From assembly GCA_000349905.1 (NCBI GenBank), contig KB722746.1, positions 494,273 to 558,272 on the forward strand: a stretch of 64,000 nt of DNA, given 5' to 3'. Positions within the stretch are counted from its first letter, which is position 1. The number at the start of each line of letters is the position of its first letter. The stretch comes from Volvariella volvacea V23. Its lineage: Eukaryota; Basidiomycota; Agaricomycetes; Agaricales; Pluteaceae. Shown piece by piece: positions 12,601 through 23,789 of the stretch. The position numbers were made by a program, and so were the translations under genes. The notes beneath the pieces are model-generated. The model did no database searches. It saw only the letters and a list, made by a program, of their open reading frames with translations, and was not told the DNA's origin.

Positions 12601-12959
12601 ATGGGTGAGCCGGTGTTGTATGAGCATTCTATTTCTTTCTGTGGTGTTGGACTAGTGTATCTGGGCTTGTGTGGACTGTGTTGCGCCGGAAGGAAAGGTT
12701 CGTTTTTCTGTGCCGTCTGATCAATGGGACATTCTGTTGTTTTTTGTTACCATTAGTATCCTTACCGTGTTTCATCACCATGATAATATTTTTAGTATAT
12801 TATGTCTTTTGTCATATACTTATCCCTGTCTTTTGCCATTCCTTGAACACATCACCTGCGAGCGCTCCACCTATGTGCCATGTTTGGATTTCCATCCGCA
12901 GCCAAACATATGAGCAGTCTTACGTAACGACGGAATCACTACTCCTCTAAGCCGCCACC

Positions 12960-13805
12960 ATGGTCCTTGTCCTCGTCATCGGTGACCTACATATACCCCA
13001 TCGCGTTCACGACCTACCCGCAAAATTCAAGAAGCTCCTGGTCCCTGGGAAGATCCAGCAAATTCTCTGTACGGGAAACGTCTGCGATAAGGAGACCTAT
13101 GAATACCTAAAGACAATCTCGCCGGATGTACATGTTGTGAGGGGGGACTACGATGAGGTGAGGGACGCGTCTGTGCCTTGCACGGAGTGCAGAGGCAGTG
13201 GAGGACTAGGCAATAAAGACTGAGACCGCTGTCAACTTCCTTTTAGAGCCCGCTTCCCCTGTCCGTAACGGTGATGCACAACCCAATCAAGATTGGGGTC
13301 ATACACGGGCATCAATGTGTTCCAATGGGAGATCTCGACTCCTTGAGCTCGCTTTCCCGGCAAATGGATGTAGATGTGCTTATCTCTGGACATACGCATA
13401 CGTGGGTGGAGGTGTCATCCGTTGCTACGCCTTTTGCACTCACACCTATTGGCTTAAAATAGGTTCCAGGCGGCTGAGTATGACGGAAAGTTTTTTGTAA
13501 ATCCAGGATCCGCTACCGGTGCATGGACAGGCGCTATTACCGGGTGAGTGTATCGTTGTGGTACCATTGCCACTATTCACCGGACTTCCGACTGGAACAG
13601 GGATATCACGCCGTCTTTCGCTCTTATGGACATCCAAGGTCCTGTCGTTGTGACGTACGTTTATCAGCTAGTAGAGGGAGAAGTGCGAGTGGAGAAGATT
13701 GAGTGGAGGAAAGAGCTGGAACCCCCACCTGCACCACGGACGGCTACTATGCCAAAGGACATTCCGAGTCCAACCCCAAATAGTCCTCCTGGTGGCGGAT
13801 GGTAG
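12960..13805 (+). CDS. VPS29: Retromer subunit VPS29
   Basis: A 212-residue metallophosphoesterase-fold subunit of retromer, the endosome-to-Golgi sorting coat, which works with VPS35 and VPS26. Exons are 12960-13157, 13247-13401, 13463-13543 and 13601-13805. The N-terminus [15 protein letters not shown], then [36 protein letters not shown] and [10 protein letters not shown] are the family's sheet and metal-site motifs. In fungi and animals this site binds metal weakly and acts mainly as a protein scaffold. The tail beyond VEKIEWRKE is a short Pro/Thr-rich extension ending PPGGGW, slightly longer than in animal VPS29. The gene starts 359 bp downstream of the OSH1-type gene on the same strand. 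Confidence 0.95.
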
Positions 13806-14970
13806 TCATATTACGTCACACTGTTTCTCATGTTGGTATGTGAAGGTGTTTTAGCTTTTGTCAATTTGGTCGTGCTCATCATTTCCATGCGTCCAGAGTG
13901 ATGACTATATGCCCTCGAGGTGCCTTCGTGTCATTGATTTATTCTTGTCAGCCAACTCAACGCAGGTGTGCCTCAAAGTCTTACTGGATTTGGATATCCG
14001 CACCTCGCTGGAGCGTCCACACCGTGATGGGCCACGATCCTCTGGGTATAAGATGCCAACCAGAGTTTATCTGTCTGAGGCTGTGGGTGGATTGTAGTAC
14101 CCTGAGCTCTAAGGAAGTTTCAAATTTGTAGGTCATGGAAAGCATGCGTTGCCTGATTTCGGATTTATTGCACGAGTCTGTTCGATCAAATACAGCATTT
14201 TATTGTCTTAGGGTAAGGGGGAATTTCGATAGATTCTCCCTACCTCTGCACCTGTTGCACCTGGCCATCTCCCTATGCGGTGATTTACCAGTCGGTTTTA
14301 AATCTTCGAAGATCTCTGATTTCACGACGTATTTGCTGTGCGCGTAACATATATATGTGGTGGTCAACGCCCCAAATTTAGGTTCTGTTGATCCAAGAGT
14401 CTACTATCTCCATATCGATTAGGACCATATTGGGTTACTCGTGCACGTAAAGCGTAATGTCAGGAGTCATTTCAGGATGCAGCATGGTGCAATTCAACAA
14501 AAGGAATGACCAAGGTAATATCCCCCCCCATGTTCGTGCGCTATGAATTCCTTCGTGTCTGATGTGTACGCCATGTCGACCTCTGAGGTCTAGGCAATAT
14601 TCACATGCTAATCCCCCCAAAGTTTACCCATCACATGACGGAACTTCTGGGTCCCCTCAGTAGTTGAATAGTATGCCATTCGTTCTAAGAGACGCCTTTG
14701 TGGACCCCGGGAAGGATGCCAAAACCCCGTGGCAAATGCATGCCTGCCTTATCTAGTGACTATTTGTTTCGTAAGGCATGCTACTCAAGGGATTCTCCGA
14801 TGCGACTCGGACATCTCTAATATATTTGTTCACTGCTATCTGGCCTAATTAGCGAGAAATGGCACACGGCTACCACGACAAGGTTGGACCAAGGGGTTTA
14901 ACAATGCATCCTCAGTGTTCTCCTCGGATTCATAGTTCCCTGCTTATTCCTACGCACATCCTTCAGTTGT
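13806..14970. other. Intergenic, no gene seen
   Basis: Spacer between VPS29 and the degenerate family. Only short frames interrupted by stops. No repeat or RNA gene was recognised. Confidence 0.5.
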
Positions 14971-16185
14971 ATGTCTCGCGTCCTGAACGCGACTCCACCA
15001 TCAGCCGCCATTGGCCTTCATCACAAATCCCTCACGCATCAAAACGGTCTTGCAATTGTTGACTCTCCGATCGAGGACTGGCACTTGCGACTTGTGCATA
15101 GCGGCGTCAGTGAAGTAGCTCGCCACTGGCGACTCCTTGAACTGTGTATCTGGAAGTACGATACCGTGCCCAACCACGAACTTGCGGTTGGCACGGTTTA
15201 TGTGCCTCCAGAGAGTAAACTTTGTAAGTCCAAGCCATCGATTTTCCCTCCGCCATCTAAGGATTTTCCCAAGTCTCTACCTGAGTTCAAGGGAGGCGAT
15301 AGGCAACACCTATTATTTCTCATTGTTCAGAGGGATATTGACCTAGTGGAACCCTTGCGTGGCGGCACGCTCCAGATGATTCGAGAACAATCTGGTGGAT
15401 CATCCATATTCGAGCCCAGGGGTGGACAAAAGTTCAGCCTAGGTGGTTTACTTGGACTTACTGAATTTCATGCAAAGTTATTGTCGCATTTCTTGCCCGG
15501 GAACGACGAATTGCAACTCGTAATAGGACGCAAGGCCTAAGACACTTATAGAGTCGTCTATAGCGGAGCGCGAGTCCTCAAAGGGTATCATCTCACGAAG
15601 AAAATCTGCTGGGGAGATCCACTATCCGAGATCACCACCGAGATCTTGCCATCCCGCATCCACAATGCACCGCCCTTTCTTGATCTCGTAGTTTCAGCCC
15701 TTTCTGTTCGCCATGCAACCCAGAGTGCATACTTCCTCTTTAAGAGCCAGTGCGATTCGTTTGCGGACCTCGTCTGTGCGCTCCTGGAGTGCTACCACCC
15801 AGAATTTCGAGGATGCTGCATGCCCCACATACACAGTAGCAATGAGCACCAGCCCCACCAAACATTTGCCACCTGGATCATGTACAGTCGGCCCCAGTGG
15901 CTAAGTGACTTCCCAACCGTCTGGTCGGAAGCCCTCAGGAACGTTGCGCTATTGCGTCGCATTGTGCAGCCAGAGAGTCAAGCCATCAGGAATTGTGCTG
16001 GGGAAAGTACCAACTCAGCAACTTCCAAGCGCAACGATGGCCTAACTCAGGAACTCGGTGCAGCAAAGCGCGGCAGGTTTAGGGGCGCACAAGATGTTGT
16101 TGGACCCTCCAAGGCTCAAAACGTGCTGGATGGCGAAGCATATCTGGCCGCGAGCATCAGCGGAGGCCAATCACGCACTTGCTAA
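14971..16185 (+). pseudogene. Degenerate copy A of an unknown family
   Basis: One continuous reading frame from 14971 to 16185, interrupted by a single in-frame TAA at 15538-15540. Downstream the same frame continues with DTYRVVYSGARVLKGYHL, which aligns with MKGYHLVRTI of copy C. The N-terminal part (WHLRLVHSGVSEVARHW, then LCIWK) aligns with WTHRIRLF...ARYAYWFLHTISIWK of copy C. QWLSDFPTVW aligns with QWLKEFSTEW of copy B. The C-terminal coiled-coil segment kept in B and C is absent. A rescuing intron around the TAA cannot be excluded, but no clean donor/acceptor pair was seen. The family is not recognised; function unknown. Confidence 0.5.
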
Positions 16186-17153
16186 AGAACTCTCGTATCA
16201 TAATAGTGCTAAAGCACACTTTGATTGCTTTCTATTTATGGGCGAGCAGCGGTAGCTTTTTCCCATAGGGTTTTTGACGCACCCGCCTCCGCCTCTTCTG
16301 TTTACTTACCTTTGCCTTTTTTTCCCATTTTATTAAGAACCACTGTGGGAAATGGCTGATATATCTAGAGAATGTATGAGAAAAAATTTGTAGTGATATT
16401 TACAATGCACTCTTAGTGTGTCGTTCAGTGATATGATGAATAAATTAGTAATAATAGAATCTCGGATATAGCCACACAGTTACATCGTGTTTATATTTCC
16501 AATATCTTCAAAATATATTCCAAGATATAAACAGGTGTTCACTTATATAGTACTCATAATTTGTCCCATGAATTAAGAGTGACAGAATTCAAGTAAGTAT
16601 TAAAATATCTTTGATAACAAACCTAGATGAGGTATCGAGCAGGAACTGGACCAAAGCTAGCCCTCAGCTATTCAGGCTACGATCGATTGATCTGGGACTA
16701 GCACTAACATATTGATTAGGAACTTACATTGCTAAACAATATCCAAGATTAAAGTCACAGCACACTTAGTGAGCAAAATTAAAGTATCCTACTGGTTGTG
16801 TTCCCGTTTTTTCTGTATGGAAAACGATGAACTCATTCAAACAAATTTCCCTGTATCTGCATTGTCGAAAAATGTGAGTTTATAATAATTCTGCCTACGC
16901 GAGGATATGGTGAATATATTGAGAGATAAAGTATTTATGTAATCATGATTTATGCTCGGCTAATACACTGACTAATTCGTGAATATTTCCACAATTTAGT
17001 TGCCATTTACTCTATCGATAAATAAGCCACCTCCCACAGTGAACGCTCCTCTTTCTCGTCTTTAAAATCACTTGAAAAATATTTGCATCAAAGAAAAAAA
17101 CGTAACGGTCGTATGACACACATGTGACACAAACTCAAGGTTGACCTCCTGCC
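16186..17153. other. AT-rich intergenic stretch
   Basis: Noticeably AT-rich spacer with no open frame of note, between copies A and B. No inverted repeat or transposon remnant could be recognised by eye. Confidence 0.5.
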
Positions 17154-18442
17154 ATGACCAGCAAGACTAATCCTCTGCTCGGAGGTAACTCAATCCCTGG
17201 ACTCTTTCGAGTATCTTCCCCTACCAGCTCTTCTGTAGAACTATCTGCTAATCCGTATCGCGTTCCTGGTCTCAACGCCTTGTATTGCTCGGAAGAGTAT
17301 CTCTACCCACACACTACACAGCCATTTTTAATAAAGGATTGGACACACCGCATCTGGTCTTTCACTGAAGAGAAGCTTCCAATGCGCGCTACTATACGTG
17401 GGTCCTGCACACTCTCGCAGTCTGGAAATCCAATCGAGCACCATACTCTGAATGTCTCGTGGCAACGATCCTAATTCCCCGTGAATCCTTTGATGATTAC
17501 ATTCCCGGTTACCCGGAGGTTCTTGCAAACGGAAGGGTGAATCGTGGTGGATCTAAGGCTGACTGGGTGGACGATAAATTCCTCTGTGTTACTTCACCGA
17601 AGTCGCTTCAGTGAACTTCGTCGAAACGAGGGTCTGTTCTATTTTCTCGAGTCAAGTGATTGGGCAAAATCTCTGAAAGACCATCACTTGATCCGTACTG
17701 TTGAGTGGCAACATGACCAGCGCCCTTCATTCTGCGGTCTAACGATGGCAGCAGAGGCGGTCACTCGTGGTACGGATGATATAGCCCATGTCCCCCCAGT
17801 CACCCGTTTCCAGATATTTTATGCGCCCTTTTGGAGTCCGAATACCCTGGATTCTCGATCGACGAGGATCCGCCATGCCCATTGTGCGCACAACGACGGT
17901 GGTTCACCGTTCATAGGAAGTCTGGCAGATTTGATGGAGTGGCCCTAGGTGTGTACGTGAGGGAACAATGGTTGAAGGAATTTTCGACAGAATGGACGAC
18001 GATTCAGGAACACTGGCGCGTGTTGAACTTGGAGGTTAGTAGCCAATCCAATCTTTTATGATCAGTCACGATATTTTTTCGGTTACAGTTCAGAGGGTAT
18101 TTCCACAACTGCTGGGTTGCGAGGCAAGAAGAGCTCTATGCATTGATAGGGATCAGATATTCTGAGCTCGATATGCACATCGACGAATGCTACAACGCAA
18201 TAATAGCAGAGAAGAAGCAAGAGAGGCAGCGGGAGTGGGATCACATCGCAGCTCTCCGAAGAGTGATACCTTTATTGAAGATACATATAAGACTAAGGAA
18301 GGAGAGAATAGAGGCTTCTCGAGAAGAGATGGAGAATGATAGGGTGGAGATGGAGACCATTCAGAAGGAGTATCGAGAGATGATATGGCACAGCTGGGTG
18401 CTTCAATTGCGGAGGTTCATGAACTCCGCATGGCGCTTCTGA
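17154..18442 (+). pseudogene. Degenerate copy B of the unknown family (frameshifts)
   Basis: Closest relative of copy C. Homology starts MTSKTNPLLGGN and passes through EEYLYPHTTQPFLIKDWTHRI. Near 17375 it loses one base relative to C, so homology jumps frame to NARYYTWVLHTLAVWKSN. Near 17590 it jumps again to HRSRFSELRRNEGLF, and near 17830 a third time to LLESEYPGFSIDEDPPCPLC. An intron then leads to an intact coiled-coil tail (EKKQERQREW... ending MNSAWRF at 18442). Read straight, the first frame stops at 17472. Three frame changes make a pseudogene far more likely than introns, because homology is continuous across each break. Confidence 0.65.
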
Positions 18443-18608
18443 TTCAGCAGGGTTGGATCTCAGTTCTCTAGCTTTTTCACTTCGTAGTGTTGTATTGTTG
18501 GGCAAGTGCAGACTCGCCTGACCCTTACATCACTGGCGATATCAAGGATATGTTTAGATTTTTTCACAAGCGCCAAACAAATGCAAATATCCCATTTGTT
18601 GGGCAGAC

Positions 18609-19830
18609 ATGGAGGGCACCGCAAGCTTTTTCTTGCTTCCTATTGCCCATAAGTCAATCGCTAAACCCATCTTACAACCCCTGACTTCAAATGCAGATGG
18701 ATTCAATGTCTGTCCTTACCACATCCTCAGGCATAACCGTGCCATTCCATCTGGGGAGTACGCGTATCCCCACACCACGAAACCATTTCTGATAAATAGT
18801 TGGACTCATCGCATCCGTTTGTTCAATGAAAAAATGAAGCTCTCCAACGCACGGTACGCTTATTGGTTCTTGCATACCATTTCGATCTGGAAAGCCAACC
18901 CGAAACCCTACGCCGAATGCGCAATCGCAACAATACTAGTTCCCCGCGAATCTTTCGACGAATTTGTTCTTGGTCAACCGCAATTACTTATGAGTGGCAC
19001 AGTTAAACGAGGGCAGTCCCCAGCAGACCGGCTGGACGACAAATATCTCTATGTGCTGATACACCGCACCCGCTTCAGCGAGTTTCGTCCAAATGAGGGT
19101 CTATTTCACTTTCTCGATTCGTGCGATTGGGCACAATCTATGAAAGGATATCACCTCGTTCGCACAATTGTGTGGGAGCGTGGGCAACGACCGCCATTTA
19201 TAGCGCTAACCATGGCAGCCGAGGCAGTCACGGCGGCCACGAATAACGACGTTCCTCTACCACTACATCTGTACTCGTTCCCGGATATATTGCAATGTAC
19301 GCCGAAAATGTGAGACCTACCCCGGAAATCCTAAGGAATTCTACAATCGGGCTCGATGGTTAGAACAACTCCCAGCAATATGGGATGATATCCTCGATAT
19401 TTGGGGTGGACTCAATGGACAGGTGAGGATGCACTCGGATACCGATAAACCATCGTTAACGTGGAGAAATTTTCAGTTTGCAACATATTTTGAACAGTGC
19501 CACCGTGCACGATGCGAAGAAATTTACGCGAAGGCAGGCATCAAACCACCCGAGATTGAAGACTTTATGGACCCACAATACGAAAAAACGATAGAAGCTG
19601 CATGGAAGCAACGGGAGTGGCATTAGAAAATCATAGAGGTGCAACGGAGGGTGGTACGGCTATTCAAGGTGCATTTGAGGATGAGGAGGGAGAAGATCGA
19701 AGGTCTTCGGGAACAAATGGAGATCGATAGGTTGGAGATGGGTACTCTTCAGAAGGAATATGAAGAAACGAAGTGGATGCGATTTGAACTTCTTATGTGG
19801 AAATTGTTAGGAGCCGTGTGGCGTTTTTGA
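18609..19830 (+). pseudogene. Degenerate copy C of the unknown family
   Basis: Best-preserved N-terminal half of the family: 18609-19313 is open for 234 codons with EYAYPHTTKPFLINSWTHRI, LHTISIWK, ATILVPRESFDEFVL, HRTRFSEFRPNEGLFHFLDS and MKGYHLVRTIVWERGQRPPF. The frame then breaks near 19295. Homology resumes in another frame as RWLEQLPAIWDDI, ends the exon near 19420, and the following exon carries an in-frame TAG at 19624-19626 (after REWH). Past this the frame continues as a coiled coil (VVRLFKVHLRMRREKIEGLR...) ending LLGAVWRF, matching copy B's tail. Function unknown. It may still encode a shortened protein. Confidence 0.6.
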
Positions 19831-20351
19831 ACAATACGTGCGAGACGCACGCCCAAAATTGATATCATTACAGGACGAATCCATCGCCCGAATGAGGTGT
19901 CTCCATAACCGCCTTACGTCTTCTATATTTCCCCCAATGCATCTTAATCCTAACCCTCTACTGTATCATTAATATATTAGTCGTACCAAATTGCTACGAT
20001 GTTGCTACAATGACGATGACTTGCCGTAGGACGATAAAGCTTCTCAGGTACCATCTGATTCAGTCTCAACAGAATGGAATTAGGACGGATGCCACAGCCA
20101 TATACGTACAAGGACAAACTCCTGCCCGGGCTCGGGTCTTTTTCCCTGTTCTCCTCACTCTCAGGCTGAGAAATTAATCAGAGGTAACCGCAGTGATACT
20201 CGAAATAACCATGCATTGGTAGCTACCAAGAGCGAAAGAGCGCCCATCGAATATACCAATACCAATACACCGTGACAGAGTAATAAGGTACTTTGCAATG
20301 ACATGCTTTTAATAATGTAATTCTACTTAAGTTATCCAGTACGTAGCCTGA
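19831..20351. other. Convergent spacer, no gene seen
   Basis: Tail-to-tail gap between copy C (plus) and the first F-box gene (minus). Nothing recognised. Confidence 0.5.
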
Positions 20352-21587
20352 TCAATCGCGGAGTAGCTGAGATTCCGACACATCCACATACTCGATTTCT
20401 TCGGCATTAGGACAGAGCGCCCTCACCCTTGATTGCAAGTTCAGATAGGTGCGGATCCGCATGCGCCGAACTCCCATTAGAGGTAGGAGTTGCATTAACG
20501 AGAAAATTAGATCGTCGGCTGTCGCGTCATAGCGCCTCTGCGGATGTGTCAAGAATAATCCAAACCAATTCTTATCCTTGGATCCAAGCTTAATACGCAG
20601 CATCCACTCTCCGTGAACGAAGTCCATCTCATCAGGAGGCTGGGGGATAGAATGCGGTGGGTGTTTGGCATAAAAGGAGTTCAATGACTTCAGCAAGCTG
20701 ACGTGCGCGTTTCCTCTGTCGTAAGTCTGTAATGTGATACTGGCGGATGGCGGGAAAGAAAGATGAGCGAGAAGGGTGCTGATGCAGACAGTGTGCCCGT
20801 TGAGTTCCAGGTACTGGAGGTTTGGAAAGCACAAGAGATCCAGTGTGTCTGTCAGCGTGGTGGGGAATGCCTGACGCAAACGGAGTCTCTCCAGGTGAGA
20901 CATGCGGCCCAGCACGTATTGAAGCTGTTCCCAGGTGGGACTTAGGGTGGGCGAGTAGATGGCGAGACTGAGTAGATCACATTGAAGTGGGAGTGAATCC
21001 CATGTGAACCTGCAGGAACTGAGTGAAAGGTGTCGGAGAGAAGGCATGTTACCCCTAAATATGCGGTTCGGAATGAGAAGCGGGCTTAGTTTACCCTCAA
21101 GCGACAAGTGTTGCAGTAGGGGCGCATCTGCCTGCACAGCGGCTTGTAGGGGCCCCTCTTTGCTCTGTTCATCTGCGGTGATTGTTGCCACGAATTTGCG
21201 GGTGCGAATAATACCAGTCGCGAAGTAATGTCGAAGTGCAGCTCTATTATCGGGAATGGCCCAGCTACTACTGGTCTTTAGGGACAGGTTGACAAGCTTT
21301 AGCGGAATGTCTTGTGCACGACGAAGTAGCTCTTGCTGGGAGGTGACATCAAGAGGTGGAATATGAAGAATAGACCACAGCATTGGGGTTTGTAGCGCGA
21401 TGGCCCTCCAGGATCGAAAGATATGAATTATGCGAATCCACTGATATCGTTCAGATTCGTCGCGGACGATAAGCATAATTTCGATGACAATCTCATTGGG
21501 CAGAGAGCCAAGAGGCGTCCTCGAGTTCCGAGCGCTCAGTGAACGAAAGGGCTCTTCCTGTGGATGGTGCACGTTCACTGTCGCCAT
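20352..21587 (-). CDS. F-box protein, tandem copy 1 (intact)
   Basis: Single-exon 411-residue F-box protein, a probable substrate adaptor of an SCF ubiquitin ligase. The F-box-like N-terminal region (LGSLPNEIVIEIMLIVRDES, then YQWIRIIHIFRSWRAIALQTPMLWS) is followed by leucine-rich-repeat-like segments (PSLRHLSLSSCRF, SHLERLRLRQAF, PNLQYLELNGH), as in the large basidiomycete F-box family. An upstream in-frame ATG at 21638 would add 17 residues. I prefer ATG 21587 because its MATV and GGCGACA context matches the start of the neighbouring paralogue (MATS). Ends RVRALCPNAEEIEYV... plus a short tail. Target unknown. Confidence 0.85.
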   Translation of the reverse strand: MATVNVHHPQEEPFRSLSARNSRTPLGSLPNEIVIEIMLIVRDESERYQWIRIIHIFRSWRAIALQTPMLWSILHIPPLDVTSQQELLRRAQDIPLKLVNLSLKTSSSWAIPDNRAALRHYFATGIIRTRKFVATITADEQSKEGPLQAAVQADAPLLQHLSLEGKLSPLLIPNRIFRGNMPSLRHLSLSSCRFTWDSLPLQCDLLSLAIYSPTLSPTWEQLQYVLGRMSHLERLRLRQAFPTTLTDTLDLLCFPNLQYLELNGHTVCISTLLAHLSFPPSASITLQTYDRGNAHVSLLKSLNSFYAKHPPHSIPQPPDEMDFVHGEWMLRIKLGSKDKNWFGLFLTHPQRRYDATADDLIFSLMQLLPLMGVRRMRIRTYLNLQSRVRALCPNAEEIEYVDVSESQLLRD

Positions 21588-22214
21588 GATGGTACTGTGT
21601 AACCTAGCGTCTGGTGTAAGACCTTGCTCATGTGACATCCGCGGAGTTGAGCGCGATCGGTGTTTACCTTTAAGTTCGCCTTTGTCACACGAACAGCTAC
21701 TTTACATTGCCGCTGATGGATGTTGGGCCAAGACTAACACAACGCATACGACGCCTACCTGAATTGTTCAGGCATTTTGGCAAATTTCAAGTTATCAGCC
21801 ACCACCGTGACAATAATTCTTAAAAACGAAATCGCTAACACTCACGCGGCAATCAGAAACACAAGTTGCGAATATGAGAAAATGACTGTCAGTGACTGGT
21901 AGAGTCCAAATGACCTTGCGTCAGGCTGCTCAGTGACGATGCGTAAGACACTTTATGGGATGCTGGATAAGAAATGCTCAGCAGTTCGTGGCTACGAGTG
22001 CCATGGAACTTTTGATTTTGATTCACGCATGGGACGTGAATTTCTGAATTGACTGTAAGAAATGAGAGCAGAGTCATAGGGTCATACCTACATTATTCCC
22101 TAGCGGCAAATAGCCTTGTGATTGATCAATAAAATGCGCACTGATATGTAGCCCAAAAATAATTGACCGTACTTTCTAGTTATTTGACACGTATTTAACG
22201 TCTGATGCATGGGG
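21588..22214. other. Promoter-side spacer of F-box copy 1
   Basis: Between F-box copies 1 and 2, both on minus. No coding signal. Confidence 0.5.
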
Positions 22215-23429
22215 TCATAGCGCTTTGACCCTTTGGAACAGGTCCTGGTAGGTATCGACATTAATAGTCCGCACTTCTGTCAAGGGGAAAAGTTGTAGTA
22301 ACGAAAGAATTGACTCAATCACAGTGTCATTCCGCTCCCCACCATTGTAAGCACAATACTCAAACACCCTCCTACCATCCTCCAATACGATAGTTATATG
22401 TGTACGATCCCTTCCATAAACAAAATTGATAAGAACCGGTGATTGGTGGAGGGTAATTGAAGGTGAGTGGTTGGTGTAGAAGGTATTGAATGCACGAAGG
22501 AGGTGCACCTGTGTGAACCCTCTGCCAAATAGTGATATCGTAACACTGGCAGAAGCTGGAAAGGAGAGTGTGTCGAAGAGGACGCTGGTCGAAGTAGCTC
22601 GATCCACGACATCAAGGGTTTGGAGGTCCGGCAAGCGTAGATGACCTGATGTGTCCATCTGAGTCTCAATTCGAGGCAATGTGTGGTGTAACACGAGATT
22701 CCTGAGACTAGGCATACAGCTTAGCACTTGCCGAAGCTGTGACCAGGTGGGGTCTTTGGTTGGACAATTTATGTCAAGACTGAATAGATCAGCCTGAAGC
22801 GGAAACTCGTCCCAAGGAAAGGTGCAATCGTGGAGGGTAAGATGTCGGAGAGAAGGCGTGCTATTCTTGAATATACATGGCGGAATGTATACTTTACCCA
22901 CAAGAGACAAATCTTGTAGCAGAGGTGCGCCAGATTGAACAGCTTGTTGCAAGGTCTTCGAGTCCTGTTGGGACCAGTCATTCGCTCTCACTGACACCAT
23001 GAGCTTGAGAGTATGTGCAATACCAGTCGTAAAATAGTGGTGGAGCGCCCTTTCCTTGCGACTTGAATAGTCGTAAGTGGAATTGCGAATGCTAAAGGAC
23101 AATTCTACAAGCCTGAGAGGGGCACCCTTCGTGCGATCAAGCAGCTCTCGCTGCCAGGAGAGGCTAAGAGGTGAGATATAAAGAATAGACCACAAGATGG
23201 GAGTCTGCAGTGCAATGGTCCTCCAGTATCGGAAAATGTGAGTAATGTAGATCCACCGGTATCGTTGAACGAATGGAAGGTCAATCGATTCGTCGCGGGC
23301 AATGAGCATGATTTCTACAACAACATCGCTTGGCAGAGAACCAAGAAGTGTTGAAGAGTTTGGATCCGTGCGTATATCGGCAGCTTGGTTTTCGTATTGT
23401 CCACTTTGCTGCACGACTGATGTCGCCAT
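22215..23429 (-). CDS. F-box protein, tandem copy 2 (C-terminally cut)
   Basis: Single-exon 404-residue paralogue of the F-box protein at 20352-21587. It starts MATSVVQQ and contains LGSLPSDVVVEIMLIARDES, YRWIYITHIFRYWRTIALQTPILWS and LRR-like segments (PSLRHLTLHDC, PSLRNLVLHHTL, PDLQTLDVV). It ends RVKAL and then TGA. In copies 1 and 3 the same place reads ALCP, and beyond the TGA the frame continues PHASDVKYV, similar to PNAEEIEYV and PQASHVEYE. A TGC-to-TGA change has therefore removed roughly the last dozen residues. The F-box and repeats are untouched, so it may still function. Confidence 0.8.
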   Translation of the reverse strand: MATSVVQQSGQYENQAADIRTDPNSSTLLGSLPSDVVVEIMLIARDESIDLPFVQRYRWIYITHIFRYWRTIALQTPILWSILYISPLSLSWQRELLDRTKGAPLRLVELSFSIRNSTYDYSSRKERALHHYFTTGIAHTLKLMVSVRANDWSQQDSKTLQQAVQSGAPLLQDLSLVGKVYIPPCIFKNSTPSLRHLTLHDCTFPWDEFPLQADLFSLDINCPTKDPTWSQLRQVLSCMPSLRNLVLHHTLPRIETQMDTSGHLRLPDLQTLDVVDRATSTSVLFDTLSFPASASVTISLFGRGFTQVHLLRAFNTFYTNHSPSITLHQSPVLINFVYGRDRTHITIVLEDGRRVFEYCAYNGGERNDTVIESILSLLQLFPLTEVRTINVDTYQDLFQRVKAL

Positions 23430-23789
23430 CGTGAAAGTGCTACAGTATGACCTGGCAGCTGAATGGTCACGATGTTACGCCATCACGGCACAGTGTGATG
23501 TACTGTTGTTGCAGGTGGCATCTGTCACACTCCTCCGGTGAGACAGATGCAGATAAAATCGATTAGTACCACCAAATAAATGCACTAAAAACTGTGAGGA
23601 CAGTATACAGATTGTCAAAATAAAATAAAGCCCAGGACCAGGTTACAAGTCAAAATCACTGCACGTCATAACACTGTCCACCCCCATGAACTGGACATCG
23701 CCTAGGAATAGATATTGAGCCTTCCTAAACTAACGCGCATACCTTGTAGATCGACGTCTGGCAATGCACATCAACGAACGAGCGATGGA
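23430..23789. other. Spacer between F-box copies 2 and 3
   Basis: Short gap, no coding signal. Confidence 0.5.
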
